A stretch of 64,000 bases of DNA. It comes from Bacillota bacterium. GTDB taxonomy: Bacteria > Bacillota_I > Bacilli_A > RFN20 > CAG-288. A program made the position numbers and the translations under genes. The notes under the pieces were generated by a model. That model saw nothing but the letters and a program-made list of their open reading frames with translations, did not search any database and was not told where the DNA came from. Shown piece after piece: positions 1 to 8,337 of this stretch (position 1 is its first letter; each line of letters begins with the position of its first letter). The stretch covers positions 124,001-188,000 of the forward strand of contig JAEWSJ010000012.1 of NCBI GenBank assembly GCA_023398335.1, given 5' to 3'.

Positions 1-741
1 TATTTCCTTGTTTATCTAATTAGTTTTGCTACTATGTTGGTATTTGCTGGAGTTGCTTTAGTGATTATGTTGACTATAAAAAAATATGCTTTAGGCGCAG
101 GTCTTTTTGTTTTAGGTGTTGTTCTTGATTTTGTTTTACTCATTGTGTTAACTTTAAAGTTTTCTACTTCAGACTTTAAGAAATATTCAATGGATTTAGA
201 TGCTTCCAAGTTAGAAAATAAGTATAACGAACACTTAAAAGAAGATTTGCATCCTGAAACAAGAAACTTCTTAAAAATCTTCTTAGCAGCAATCTATTAT
301 GATATCGACGATAATAAGTATGAAGAGTATATGAAAGATACTTTTAGACCAACGCATGTTCCCTATCTCTTATCCTATGATAATTTGAAATTATCAACAT
401 TGCTTTATGAAGAAAAATACGAAGAATTTGATAAGCAAATCGATGAAATACTACGCGATCCACGTTACATTAAGAACAAATCTTTATATGCGAAAATTAG
501 CAACCTTGCCAAGATAAAAAAAGCGGTAAGTGAAGGAACAATTGAAGGCTCAATTGATCTTCTTTTACCGATTAATCTAAAATCAAAATATGAAAACTTA
601 GGTTCGTGCTTTTATCGAATTAAATACTACAAGTTAATAAGAAATGAAGAAAATTTCAACAAGATGAAAGACTACTATCTTACAAATGGCGAAAGATTAG
701 TTAAAACATATAATTTAGTTAACTCTATTACTTTCAATTAG
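1..741 (+). CDS. Membrane-anchored protein of unknown function, 5' end cut by window edge
   Basis: The frame is open to the first base, so the true start lies outside the window; the first internal ATG is at 34. The visible N-terminus holds two hydrophobic segments (roughly residues 1-23 and 29-53 of the visible protein). A charged, probably cytoplasmic helical domain of about 190 residues follows, with repeated short charged helices such as LEEKYEEFDKQ-like stretches that could be TPR-like. I recognise no family. Its stop overlaps by 4 bp the stop of the convergent flavin reductase-like gene. It is probably real because the frame is long and ends in tight convergence, but the function is unknown. 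Confidence 0.7.
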   Translation, partial: YFLVYLISFATMLVFAGVALVIMLTIKKYALGAGLFVLGVVLDFVLLIVLTLKFSTSDFKKYSMDLDASKLENKYNEHLKEDLHPETRNFLKIFLAAIYYDIDDNKYEEYMKDTFRPTHVPYLLSYDNLKLSTLLYEEKYEEFDKQIDEILRDPRYIKNKSLYAKISNLAKIKKAVSEGTIEGSIDLLLPINLKSKYENLGSCFYRIKYYKLIRNEENFNKMKDYYLTNGERLVKTYNLVNSITFN

Positions 742-1235
742 TTTTCGTATACTTTAATTATTTCTGCAATATAGAGATCGTGGAAGTCTTTTTGCGGATA
801 ACATTTATCCATGACTTTTTGGTCAAGAAAATTCTTTTCTTCGATTTTATCTTGATATAATTTTCGACATACAAACGTGTATTTAGCCTCTTTGAAACCA
901 ACAGTGTTGTTAATTTCAATAGCGGTAAGAGAAGTTTTACTTAGTTTATTTTCATCTCTTCCACTGTGAGAACCAAGATAAGCAAGATCTTTCTTATATT
1001 TGGAATCGAAGACTGATAAGGTAAATATATCGTTCTCATCAACGAACTTTTTTGTGTAACGTTGTGGTCTAACGTAAACAACAACAGTTGGAAGATTCCA
1101 TAAGCACCCAAAGTGACCCCAGGATATAGTCATGGTATTGAAGTTAGTTATATTACCACTAGTAATTAACATCCAGTCGTTATTTAAGGTGTTGTAGGGG
1201 TTTAATGACAATGTATTAAATTTTATTTCGTTCAT
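738..1235 (-). CDS. Flavin reductase-like (FMN-binding split-barrel) protein
   Basis: This 165-residue protein resembles the flavin reductase/flavoredoxin family. Visible features are WMLITSG near the N-terminus, the TMTISWGHFGCLW stretch where the family binds FMN, VYVRPQRYTKKFV and FTLSVF. Members bind FMN and either reduce flavin or act as small electron carriers, often in anaerobes. The length fits the family. The start is the ATG at 1235, preceded on the minus strand by an AAGGAGACA-like ribosome binding site. It is transcribed alone, convergent with the gene ending at 741 and divergent from the P-loop kinase. The substrate cannot be read from the sequence. Confidence 0.75.
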   Translation of the reverse strand: MNEIKFNTLSLNPYNTLNNDWMLITSGNITNFNTMTISWGHFGCLWNLPTVVVYVRPQRYTKKFVDENDIFTLSVFDSKYKKDLAYLGSHSGRDENKLSKTSLTAIEINNTVGFKEAKYTFVCRKLYQDKIEEKNFLDQKVMDKCYPQKDFHDLYIAEIIKVYEN

Positions 1236-1342
1236 TTTTATTTGTCTCCTTATATTCTTTAATATATATCATTTTTAGAAACTTATATATGTTAATGCAT
1301 TGACCGATAATATAGAATATAGTTAGAAATGAGGAAAATACT

Positions 1343-1936
1343 ATGTGGAAAAAATTGATTCTTGTTTGCTCTCCTCCCGCTAGTGGAAAAACATATATTT
1401 CTCGACAATTAGCGACTAATTTACATCACGTTGTATATTTGGATAAAGACACGTTAGTTCCTTTATCAAATGTGGCTTTTGATGTTTGTAATTTACCGCG
1501 TATGCGTGAAGGTGGTTTCTTTGAAAAGAATCTTCGCAATGTTGAATATGATGTAATACTTGATTTTGCTTTCGAGGCTTTAAAATATGACGATATTGTT
1601 CTTATTAACGCTCCGTTTACTCAAGAAATCAGAGATACGGAATATATAAATTCCTTGCGTCAAAAGTTAAAGGATAATTTCAACGCTAAACTCGTTGTTA
1701 TTTGGGTTGAAACATCTCCAGAAATAATTAAAAAAAGAATGATTGAGCGTAATTCTCCTCGTGATAAATATAAGTTGCTGGATTGGGATAAATATAACGC
1801 CTCTGTAGATTATTCAATTCCAGAAAATTTGAATAATCCTGAAGTGAAAGATGATTTGTTAATATTCCATAATGATACAGAGGAAGAATACAATAAATCC
1901 ATGACTGATATTCTTCATATTCTTGAAGAAGAATAA
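1343..1936 (+). CDS. P-loop ATPase/kinase, AAA_33-like
   Basis: The 197-residue protein opens with LILVCSPPASGKTYIS, a Walker A loop of the PASGKT type used by small nucleotide and metabolite kinases (AAA_33, zeta-toxin/polynucleotide-kinase-like group). A hydrophobic strand LVVIWVETSPEIIKKRM follows in the position of the lid-domain region, with R/K residues and ERNSPRDKYKLLDWDKY after it. The start at 1343 follows GAGGAAA at a suitable distance. The gene stands alone with no cotranscribed neighbour. The phosphate acceptor is unknown; a sugar, nucleoside or small molecule are all possible. Confidence 0.7.
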   Translation: MWKKLILVCSPPASGKTYISRQLATNLHHVVYLDKDTLVPLSNVAFDVCNLPRMREGGFFEKNLRNVEYDVILDFAFEALKYDDIVLINAPFTQEIRDTEYINSLRQKLKDNFNAKLVVIWVETSPEIIKKRMIERNSPRDKYKLLDWDKYNASVDYSIPENLNNPEVKDDLLIFHNDTEEEYNKSMTDILHILEEE

Positions 1937-2144
1937 GTATTATTATTTATTTTATTAAGATTATTACCCTCGAAGTTTGACTGAAGTAACAGAAAACAGG
2001 AAGGTTTTTAGCATAAAATTATTATTATTTTTATATTAAAAATTATTATAATATTGGCGTTTTATTCGTAAGATTGAACTTTGTATATTCTTTTTGCAAT
2101 AATTTATACATAGAGTATTAACTATAGGTATTAAAGGTGGTTTT

Positions 2145-3143
2145 ATGATTGAAGTAAAGCATGTATGTAAGTATTTTTCAAAACCTTATAGAGAGCCGGG
2201 GTTTAAAGGCGCTATAAGAACGTTATTCTCACATAAAAAAATAATAACAAAAGCGGTAGATGATATCTCTTTTTCGGTTAATGACGGAGAGATAGTTGGT
2301 TATATTGGCTCAAACGGAGCGGGTAAATCCACTACGATAAAAATGATGACAGGAATTTTAACTCCTACTTCTGGAGAAGTTCTTTTTGATAATCTAAGAC
2401 CATATGATAGCAAAGATAGAAAAAAGATATTGAAAGAGATCGGTGTTGTTTTTGGTCAAAGAACGCAGTTATGGTGGGATCTTCCATTACGTGATTCTTT
2501 CGAATTATATCGCGATATTTATGAAATGTCGGATGAAGAATACAATGCGAGAATTAAGTATTTAAGTGAGTTATTAAATCTTGAACCGATAATGATGTCG
2601 CAAGTAAGAACTTTATCTTTGGGTCAAAGAATGAGAGCGGATTTAGCTGCGGCGTTAATTCATAATCCTAAAGTATTGTTTTTAGATGAACCAACAATCG
2701 GACTTGATGTTTTAGTAAAAGAAAAGATTTTACAAGCAATTAAAGAAATAAATAAAGAACTTCATACGACTATTATTCTTACTACTCATGATATGAAAGA
2801 TATTCAAACGTTATGTAATCGAGTAGTTATTATCGATGAAGGTCATATTCTTTACGATGGAAGTCTTGTCGGTATTAAAAAGAGATTTGGAGATCTGAGA
2901 CATGTTTATATACGTACTGACTCAGTTGTTGATGATCAAAAAGTTAAAGTAGACTTAGATGATAAAGTTTTAAGTCAGCTAAAACCAGATGGTTCTTATG
3001 AATTCACATACGATGCGGATAAGATTGATGCACAAAAAGTTTATAGCTATATTACATCTAATTATGTTATCAAGGATTTGAAAGTTGATTCCACTTCCTT
3101 ATCAACTATAGTAAAGAAAATATATGAAGCGAAATCCATTTAG
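2145..3143 (+). CDS. ABC transporter ATP-binding protein (ABC-2 exporter, COG4586-like)
   Basis: This is the 332-residue nucleotide-binding subunit of an ABC-2 type exporter. Walker A GSNGAGKST lies near residue 57, the Q-loop is in VFGQRTQLWWD, the signature is LSLGQRMR, Walker B is VLFLDEPTIGLD and the switch histidine is in TTHDMKD. The QRTQLWWDLP segment after the Q-loop and the C-terminal extension of about 90 residues are typical of the COG4586 subgroup that pairs with two PF06182 permeases. A strong AAAGGTGG site precedes the ATG. The next gene begins within its last 20 bases, so the three genes form one operon. The exported substrate is unknown. Confidence 0.9.
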   Translation: MIEVKHVCKYFSKPYREPGFKGAIRTLFSHKKIITKAVDDISFSVNDGEIVGYIGSNGAGKSTTIKMMTGILTPTSGEVLFDNLRPYDSKDRKKILKEIGVVFGQRTQLWWDLPLRDSFELYRDIYEMSDEEYNARIKYLSELLNLEPIMMSQVRTLSLGQRMRADLAAALIHNPKVLFLDEPTIGLDVLVKEKILQAIKEINKELHTTIILTTHDMKDIQTLCNRVVIIDEGHILYDGSLVGIKKRFGDLRHVYIRTDSVVDDQKVKVDLDDKVLSQLKPDGSYEFTYDADKIDAQKVYSYITSNYVIKDLKVDSTSLSTIVKKIYEAKSI

Positions 3144-3963
3144 AAAGCTGACATCGTATCGAGGCTTTTTCAAAGGCTCGATACTTAATGTTTTTGCTTT
3201 TAGACTTGAGATATATGGCTGGATTGCTCAACAGATTTGTGCGCTAATCCTGATGGTTTTCTTGTGGTTTGCAATCTATTCTTCCACGGGGAATGTAACC
3301 ACCTCGATAAACGGAATGACTTATTATCAAATGATTTATTATCAAGCGATGGTAATAGTTACAACGCAGTGGACTAATCAATCAGCGTCGTTTGATATAT
3401 TAACGGATGATATAAGAGAAGGAAATGTTTCAATTTCTCTTACTAAACCGGTATCGTATCGTGGAAGATGTCTTTCTTGTACTTTAGGTAGAGAAGTCGC
3501 AAACTTCGTTCTTTTCGCTTTACCGATGTTTATTGTTATTTCGTTGATATTTACTTTTGGTTTAGGTATGGAATTTCCAAGTATCTGGAATTTGCTTATG
3601 TATTTAGTAGCGGGAATACTAGCGATAATCTTATTTGATTCGTTTGATTTCCTTCTTGGTCAATTTGGCTTTGTTACTAATTCCCTATTTGGAATTTACA
3701 TAATTAAGAACACGTTAATTATGTTCTTATCCGGCGGAATGATTCCATTCTCTTTCTTCCCGGAAAGTATCCAACCATTATTAAACTATTTACCATTTAG
3801 CGGTATTGCTTCTACTCCGATAAATATCTATTTAGGTAATTATTCATATTCTGAATCATTAATTAAACTTGCGATTAGTCTTTCTTGGACGGTGGGTTTA
3901 TATGTGCTTACCGTACTGGTAAATCGAAGAATGATTAGACATGTTGAAGTGGCAGGAGGATAA
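3124..3963 (+). CDS. ABC-2 family permease (PF06182-like), first of a pair
   Basis: This 279-residue protein has about six hydrophobic segments and no large soluble domain. The motif-like DDIREGNVSISLTKPVSYR is typical of PF06182 ABC-2 permeases (compare the partner's SGELDRILMKPLNP). It partners the upstream ATPase and the following permease as a heterodimeric exporter in the cytoplasmic membrane. The chosen ATG at 3124 overlaps the ATPase gene by 20 bases, consistent with translational coupling, although no strong ribosome binding site is visible. The substrate is unknown; relatives export viologens, drugs or peptides. Confidence 0.85.
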   Translation: MKRNPFRKLTSYRGFFKGSILNVFAFRLEIYGWIAQQICALILMVFLWFAIYSSTGNVTTSINGMTYYQMIYYQAMVIVTTQWTNQSASFDILTDDIREGNVSISLTKPVSYRGRCLSCTLGREVANFVLFALPMFIVISLIFTFGLGMEFPSIWNLLMYLVAGILAIILFDSFDFLLGQFGFVTNSLFGIYIIKNTLIMFLSGGMIPFSFFPESIQPLLNYLPFSGIASTPINIYLGNYSYSESLIKLAISLSWTVGLYVLTVLVNRRMIRHVEVAGG

Positions 3964-3967
3964 ACAA

Positions 3968-4813
3968 ATGAAAAAGTATTTTAAAATATATCCTCGCTAT
4001 TTAGGAATGGCGATTAAGTCAAAGATGATATATCGAGCGGACTGGTTTATTGGTCTTGCTTCTTTAATCGTCTCTAATTTTGCTTCTTTTGTTACTTTAT
4101 ACTTAGCTACTCTTCCAATTAGCGAAATAAACAATTGGACTTTCTTACATATAGTATATTTATACGGCTTCCTTCTTATTCCAATGGGAATTGATCACAT
4201 GCTTACAGATAAGTTATGGAATTACTCAGGTGGCCTTATTAACTCAGGTGAACTTGATCGTATATTGATGAAACCTTTAAATCCATTATTTCAAATGTGT
4301 GCGGAATACTTCCAGGAAGGTGGCTTGGGTGAAATTGTTCTTGGTGTTGTATTTATGTGTGTTTCCGGTCCGTTTATTCCGATTGATTTCTCCTTTAATG
4401 TAGTTTTCCCAATTGCGGTTGGGATGTTATTTAGCCCACTAATCTATTTTGCAATAAAGCTTTTTGGTACAACTATCGCTTTATATACTAAACGTTCGAT
4501 ATCTATTACCAGCGGAATATATAATATGAAGTCTTTTGGACAATATCCAGGAAGTATCTATTTTCAAAATGGTGTTGTCGGTAAAATCTTATATAATTTG
4601 TTGTTATTTGTTTTACCTTTTGGCCTTGTTGGTTATTTGCCTCTTTCCGCTCAGTTATTCCCAAATAGTTCAATTCCGTTCTTATGGTTTTATATAGAAC
4701 CGAATAGTTATTTAATTATGCTTATTATTATTTTAGTCTCATCAATTCTTTTCGCTCTTACTTATTTATTCTTTGTTAAGTCTCTAAAAAGATATAATTC
4801 TTCAGGCTCGTAA
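3968..4813 (+). CDS. ABC-2 family permease (PF06182-like), second of a pair
   Basis: This is a 281-residue integral membrane protein with about six hydrophobic segments. Near residue 90 it has SGELDRILMKPLNPLFQ, the conserved element also seen in the preceding permease. I place the start at the ATG at 3968 because AGGAGG at 3955-3960 lies 7 bases upstream; an in-frame ATG at 3941 lies inside the previous gene without such a site. It completes the ATPase-permease-permease operon (COG4586/COG4587/COG3694 organisation). After it comes about 130 bp of unassigned DNA before a decayed gene. Confidence 0.85.
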   Translation: MKKYFKIYPRYLGMAIKSKMIYRADWFIGLASLIVSNFASFVTLYLATLPISEINNWTFLHIVYLYGFLLIPMGIDHMLTDKLWNYSGGLINSGELDRILMKPLNPLFQMCAEYFQEGGLGEIVLGVVFMCVSGPFIPIDFSFNVVFPIAVGMLFSPLIYFAIKLFGTTIALYTKRSISITSGIYNMKSFGQYPGSIYFQNGVVGKILYNLLLFVLPFGLVGYLPLSAQLFPNSSIPFLWFYIEPNSYLIMLIIILVSSILFALTYLFFVKSLKRYNSSGS

Positions 4814-4940
4814 CAACAAATAACGTTACAAAAGTGGACTAAATATGTTAATACATTAAAGGATTTTCAATTTAAAATCATAAATATATAGAAAGCATGT
4901 TTAGTGAGGCGATTGATTTACGGTTAAGGAAATAATTTCG

Positions 4941-5725
4941 TGAAATTATTTTACTTTAGTTTCAATCATTTTTTCGTTTGTTATTTTCATTAAAAATGGA
5001 GCTTTTTTACGTCGTACAAGTCATTTATTATTTATATCGACCTTTGTATTTTTGATTCTAACCATCGCAGAATGTTGCGATTATTATTTATCTTCGTTTG
5101 AGACTTTAAATAACGCTAGATAATTTACATCTATTGTTTGTTATTCTTTGTGTCCGTTTGCTGCACTTATTATTGTCTTTATTCAACTTAGAGACGATGT
5201 AAAGAAAAAAGAATATTTGATATTAAGTATTCTTCTTATCGTTTCTTGCTTAATGGTGTTGCAGTTCTTTCAGTAGTATTTTACTATTTGTTCTCTTTAA
5301 CTAGAAGTTATCAAAGAGATGAATTAACCAGCTTACTTAATCGTAATAAGTTCTTCGTTGATTCAAAGAAAATCAGAGGAAGAACTGGAAACATCTTTAT
5401 ATATATGAACAATCTTAAATTCATCAATGATAATAAAGGACATGTTGAATGAGATAGAGCCTTAAGTTAGGCTTCACAATGCATCATATCTTCTATTTCA
5501 TATCGCGATAGAGCTTATCGTGTTGGTGGGTATGAGTTTACTCTTTTAATCAATGATAAGGTTACTGAAGATTTATTAATAAGCATTACAGAAGATATTC
5601 AAAATATACTAAAATCTCTGGGTTATACCGCTGCCTGTGGATACGAGATCATCAATGATGTTAATAATTTTGAACAAGCGTATATGTTAACTGATAAAAA
5701 ATGTACGCCTGCAAATCAACTATGA
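4941..5725 (+). pseudogene. Decayed membrane GGDEF (diguanylate cyclase) gene
   Basis: Joined frames give an N-terminal region of hydrophobic segments followed by a GGDEF-type domain: DELTSLLNRNKFF, YMNNLKFINDNKGH, then YRVGGYEFTLLIN. The lesions are TAA at 5121, a one-base frameshift near 5250, TGA at 5450 and TAG at 5468. The catalytic loop reads GGYEF, with TAT at 5531 where GAT (Asp) is expected, so even a repaired protein would lack the metal/catalytic Asp. Ancestral function was probably c-di-GMP synthesis. I found no convincing start codon; the left limit is the first base after an upstream in-frame stop. Confidence 0.8.
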
Positions 5726-5853
5726 AGCATCGTGAAAATTAATTTTCTAACTAACAGTTAGCATTATTTTTATTTTTGTTTAAATACATTGACGTATTGT
5801 TAATATTTCTTATATTTATAGTCATTTAAAGACTGTTTTTTATTTTTTTATAG

Positions 5854-5859
5854 TATAAT
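5854..5859 (+). promoter_or_regulatory. Probable -10 box of the following lipoprotein gene
   Basis: TATAAT lies 27 bases before the lipoprotein start in an otherwise T-rich stretch, with GAGGGGAT as ribosome binding site between them. No convincing -35 box is seen, so this is a tentative call. Confidence 0.45.
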
Positions 5860-5885
5860 GTTGATATATCGAGGGGATACATTGG

Positions 5886-6605
5886 ATGAGAGGACATAAA
5901 TTTTTAATAACTATAACATCTATATCATTGTTGGTTTTAACTGGTTGTGTTGAGACCTCATCTTTTTCTAGTACCTCTTCTGTTGATCCCTCTGTTTTAG
6001 ACTACGATCAAGAAGATACATATATCAATGATTCGAGTGATCCAAATATGAATAAGGTTCTTATTCCAGGCGGAACATATGAATATATTTCGGGTCGAAG
6101 AATGCCGTTACCGGTAAATAAAGAGAATATGATTCTTGCTAGTCCGCAAGAAGAACCGAGTATGTATCAATTCAACGATAAATTACCGGCGGGTTTTAGA
6201 GCAATATACGGAAATAATTTCTACGCTGGCGATTATTACGCTACCGGTGAATTGAAGTTTGGCTCAGCTACTACTTCACGTAAAGGATTCCAAACTCCTT
6301 TCTTCAATACTTATCCAAACTTAGTTCTTAGTTTATGTATCGGACAAATGACAAAGAATTCTCAAGGAAGTAAGATTAATACAGCTCTTCCTGTCATCGC
6401 GATTTACTCGATAAATCGAAAAGGTGTCATCTTACATACAGATACTATTGATAAAGTAAATGAATCTAACTCCAATCGAGAAATCTCCATTAGACTAGAT
6501 GGAACGAATGTATCTTATATCGAAGTAAGAGTTGTTCAGTCTCCATATAACAATACCACCGCTTATAACTTTGGAATGCGCGGTATATATTTATACGGAA
6601 TTTAA
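5886..6605 (+). CDS. Putative lipoprotein of unknown function
   Basis: The 239-residue protein starts with a signal peptide ending in the lipobox LTGC (Cys at about residue 21), so it should be lipid-anchored on the outer face of the membrane, a product the Lgt encoded in this window would modify. A Ser/Thr linker follows, then a beta-rich domain with many aromatic and Gly residues (IPGGTYEYISGRRMP, FYAGDYYATGELKFG). I recognise no family. It stands alone, with its own TATAAT, a GAGGGGAT ribosome binding site and a hairpin terminator right after the stop. Confidence 0.75.
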   Translation: MRGHKFLITITSISLLVLTGCVETSSFSSTSSVDPSVLDYDQEDTYINDSSDPNMNKVLIPGGTYEYISGRRMPLPVNKENMILASPQEEPSMYQFNDKLPAGFRAIYGNNFYAGDYYATGELKFGSATTSRKGFQTPFFNTYPNLVLSLCIGQMTKNSQGSKINTALPVIAIYSINRKGVILHTDTIDKVNESNSNREISIRLDGTNVSYIEVRVVQSPYNNTTAYNFGMRGIYLYGI

Positions 6606-6623
6606 GTCAAGTAACTATCTTTG

Positions 6624-6646
6624 CCACGGTAAAACGTGGTTTTTTT
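6624..6646 (+). terminator. Rho-independent terminator after the lipoprotein gene
   Basis: CCACG / CGTGG stem with a six-base loop, followed by seven T residues. Confidence 0.85.
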
Positions 6647-6654
6647 AATGCAAT

Positions 6655-6699
6655 AAAAAGAGAATGCTACTCATCTACTCGTATAGATTTTCGCATTCT
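6655..6699 (-). terminator. Terminator of the minus-strand phosphorylase-ATPase operon
   Basis: AGAATGC (6661-6667) pairs with GCATTCT (6693-6699) around a 25-base loop. The A run at 6655-6659 gives a T tail on the minus strand, downstream of the ATPase gene ending at 6726. Confidence 0.65.
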
Positions 6700-6725
6700 T
6701 GTTTTAAAAGATAGGGAGGTATCTG

Positions 6726-8324
6726 TTAAATGATAGTTTGTTCGCTGTCTTTATCAAAGATATGAATCTTATTAAGATTGATGCATACTTTGATCTTATC
6801 ACCAGCGGAGATAAGTTCTTTAGCTTCGAGTTTACAAACTAAGTCTTTGTTAGCAAAATCGGAGTGGACATAATATTCGGAACCAAGAAGTTCAGCGGAG
6901 TGGACATTGAGTTCAATGGTACTGCCTTTTTCTTCTTTTTCATGTTCAATGTTTCCAGCGTGAATATCTTCTGGACGAATACCAATAATAACATTAGCAG
7001 GTATTTCTTTGCCCTTTACTAATTCACTTGGAAGAGTGAACTTAATTCCGTTGTTTAATTCAACGACGCCTTTGTTATACTTAGCATCTAAGAAGTTCAT
7101 TGCTGGACTACCGATAAATCCGGCTACGAACATATTGACTGGATGTTGATAGATTTCAATTGGGGTACCAACTTGTTGGATACGTCCTAATTTCATAATG
7201 ACAATACGGGTTGCCATGGTCATAGCTTCGGTTTGATCGTGAGTAACATAGATGGTTGTTGCATTTAAACTTTGATGTAATCTGACAATTTCAGTTCTCA
7301 TTTGAACTCTGAGTTTGGCATCGAGGTTTGATAATGGTTCATCCATTAAGAATACTTTTGGATTTCTTACGATTGCTCGACCTAAAGCGACACGTTGTCT
7401 TTGTCCACCGGACAAAGCTTTTGGTTTACGATCGAGATATTCTTCAATCTGTAAAATCTTTGCAGCTTCATGAATACGACGATTGATTTCGTCTTTAGGA
7501 ACATGGACATATTTTACTACTGGTACTTCAGTAGTCTTGGCTTCGTTAAGTTTAGCTTCTAATTCATCGATATGCGATAAGTCGTTGCTTTCACGACATT
7601 TCTTAATTTTATCTTCGTAAAATTTAACTTTCTTTTCATCGATAGCAAGTAAATATTTTGCTCTTTCTTTAGCAGCAGTAAGAGTTTTAGTTTCTTCTTC
7701 TATCTTCGCTTTATATTCTTGATAGGAAGCGTAAACTGCATCGTAATCTTTTAACTTAGCTGCTAGTTTATCTACTTTGACTTTGAAACGTTTTGCTTTG
7801 TTTTCATCAGTGATATTTCCTAAGTCTCTTAAAGCGTATTTGTAATCTGTTTTAAAAACGGTGAGTTCATCCATTCTCTTATTAGTCTTATGATAAGATT
7901 TATAAAGGTTATTCAATTTTTTTTGACATACATCGATCTCCGCTTGAGATTCAGGAGTGTATTGTTTCATTTGAATCTTATTAATTTTTAAAGAGAAGGC
8001 CATGTTATTGAAAACGGTCATATGCGGATAAAGAGCATAGCTTTGGAAAACCATTGCAATGTTACGATCTTTTGGGGAACAATCATTAACATATTCTCCA
8101 TCGATAAATAAATTACCTGCGGATATTTCTTCTAGTCCGGCAATCATTCTTAATGTGGTAGATTTACCACAACCAGAAGGACCAACAAAGACAATAAATT
8201 CGTGCTTTTTGATATCAAGATTGAAATCAAAGACAGCTTGGACACCATTGTCGTAAATCTTATCAATATGTTGTAAATTGACGAAAGAATCACGAGGACA
8301 TGTTAGTTTAATTTTGTTTTCCAT
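6726..8324 (-). CDS. Carbohydrate ABC transporter ATPase (MsmK/UgpC/MalK type) with long internal insertion
   Basis: The nucleotide-binding protein would energise sugar uptake by the permeases encoded at 13.6-15.5 kb. Walker A GPSGCGKST is at residues 48-56, the Q-loop Gln at 94, signature LSGGQ at 304-308, Walker B VFLMDEP at about 324-330 and the switch His at 362. A C-terminal regulatory TOBE-like domain contains IGIRPEDIH. Usual MalK/MsmK proteins are about 370 residues; this one has 532 because about 160 Lys/Glu-rich, probably coiled-coil residues (about 119-277) sit between the Q-loop and the signature. I recall a similar elongation in mycoplasma UgpC-type ATPases. It lies 13 bp after the GH94 gene, in one operon. 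Confidence 0.92.
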   Translation of the reverse strand: MENKIKLTCPRDSFVNLQHIDKIYDNGVQAVFDFNLDIKKHEFIVFVGPSGCGKSTTLRMIAGLEEISAGNLFIDGEYVNDCSPKDRNIAMVFQSYALYPHMTVFNNMAFSLKINKIQMKQYTPESQAEIDVCQKKLNNLYKSYHKTNKRMDELTVFKTDYKYALRDLGNITDENKAKRFKVKVDKLAAKLKDYDAVYASYQEYKAKIEEETKTLTAAKERAKYLLAIDEKKVKFYEDKIKKCRESNDLSHIDELEAKLNEAKTTEVPVVKYVHVPKDEINRRIHEAAKILQIEEYLDRKPKALSGGQRQRVALGRAIVRNPKVFLMDEPLSNLDAKLRVQMRTEIVRLHQSLNATTIYVTHDQTEAMTMATRIVIMKLGRIQQVGTPIEIYQHPVNMFVAGFIGSPAMNFLDAKYNKGVVELNNGIKFTLPSELVKGKEIPANVIIGIRPEDIHAGNIEHEKEEKGSTIELNVHSAELLGSEYYVHSDFANKDLVCKLEAKELISAGDKIKVCINLNKIHIFDKDSEQTII

Positions 8325-8337
8325 TTTATTTTTCTCC

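Noticed and set aside
1937..2144. Possible RNA element before the ABC-2 operon
   Set aside because: AT-rich with only a short CCTCGAAGTTTGACTGAAG stretch; no stable fold or known riboswitch motif could be seen.
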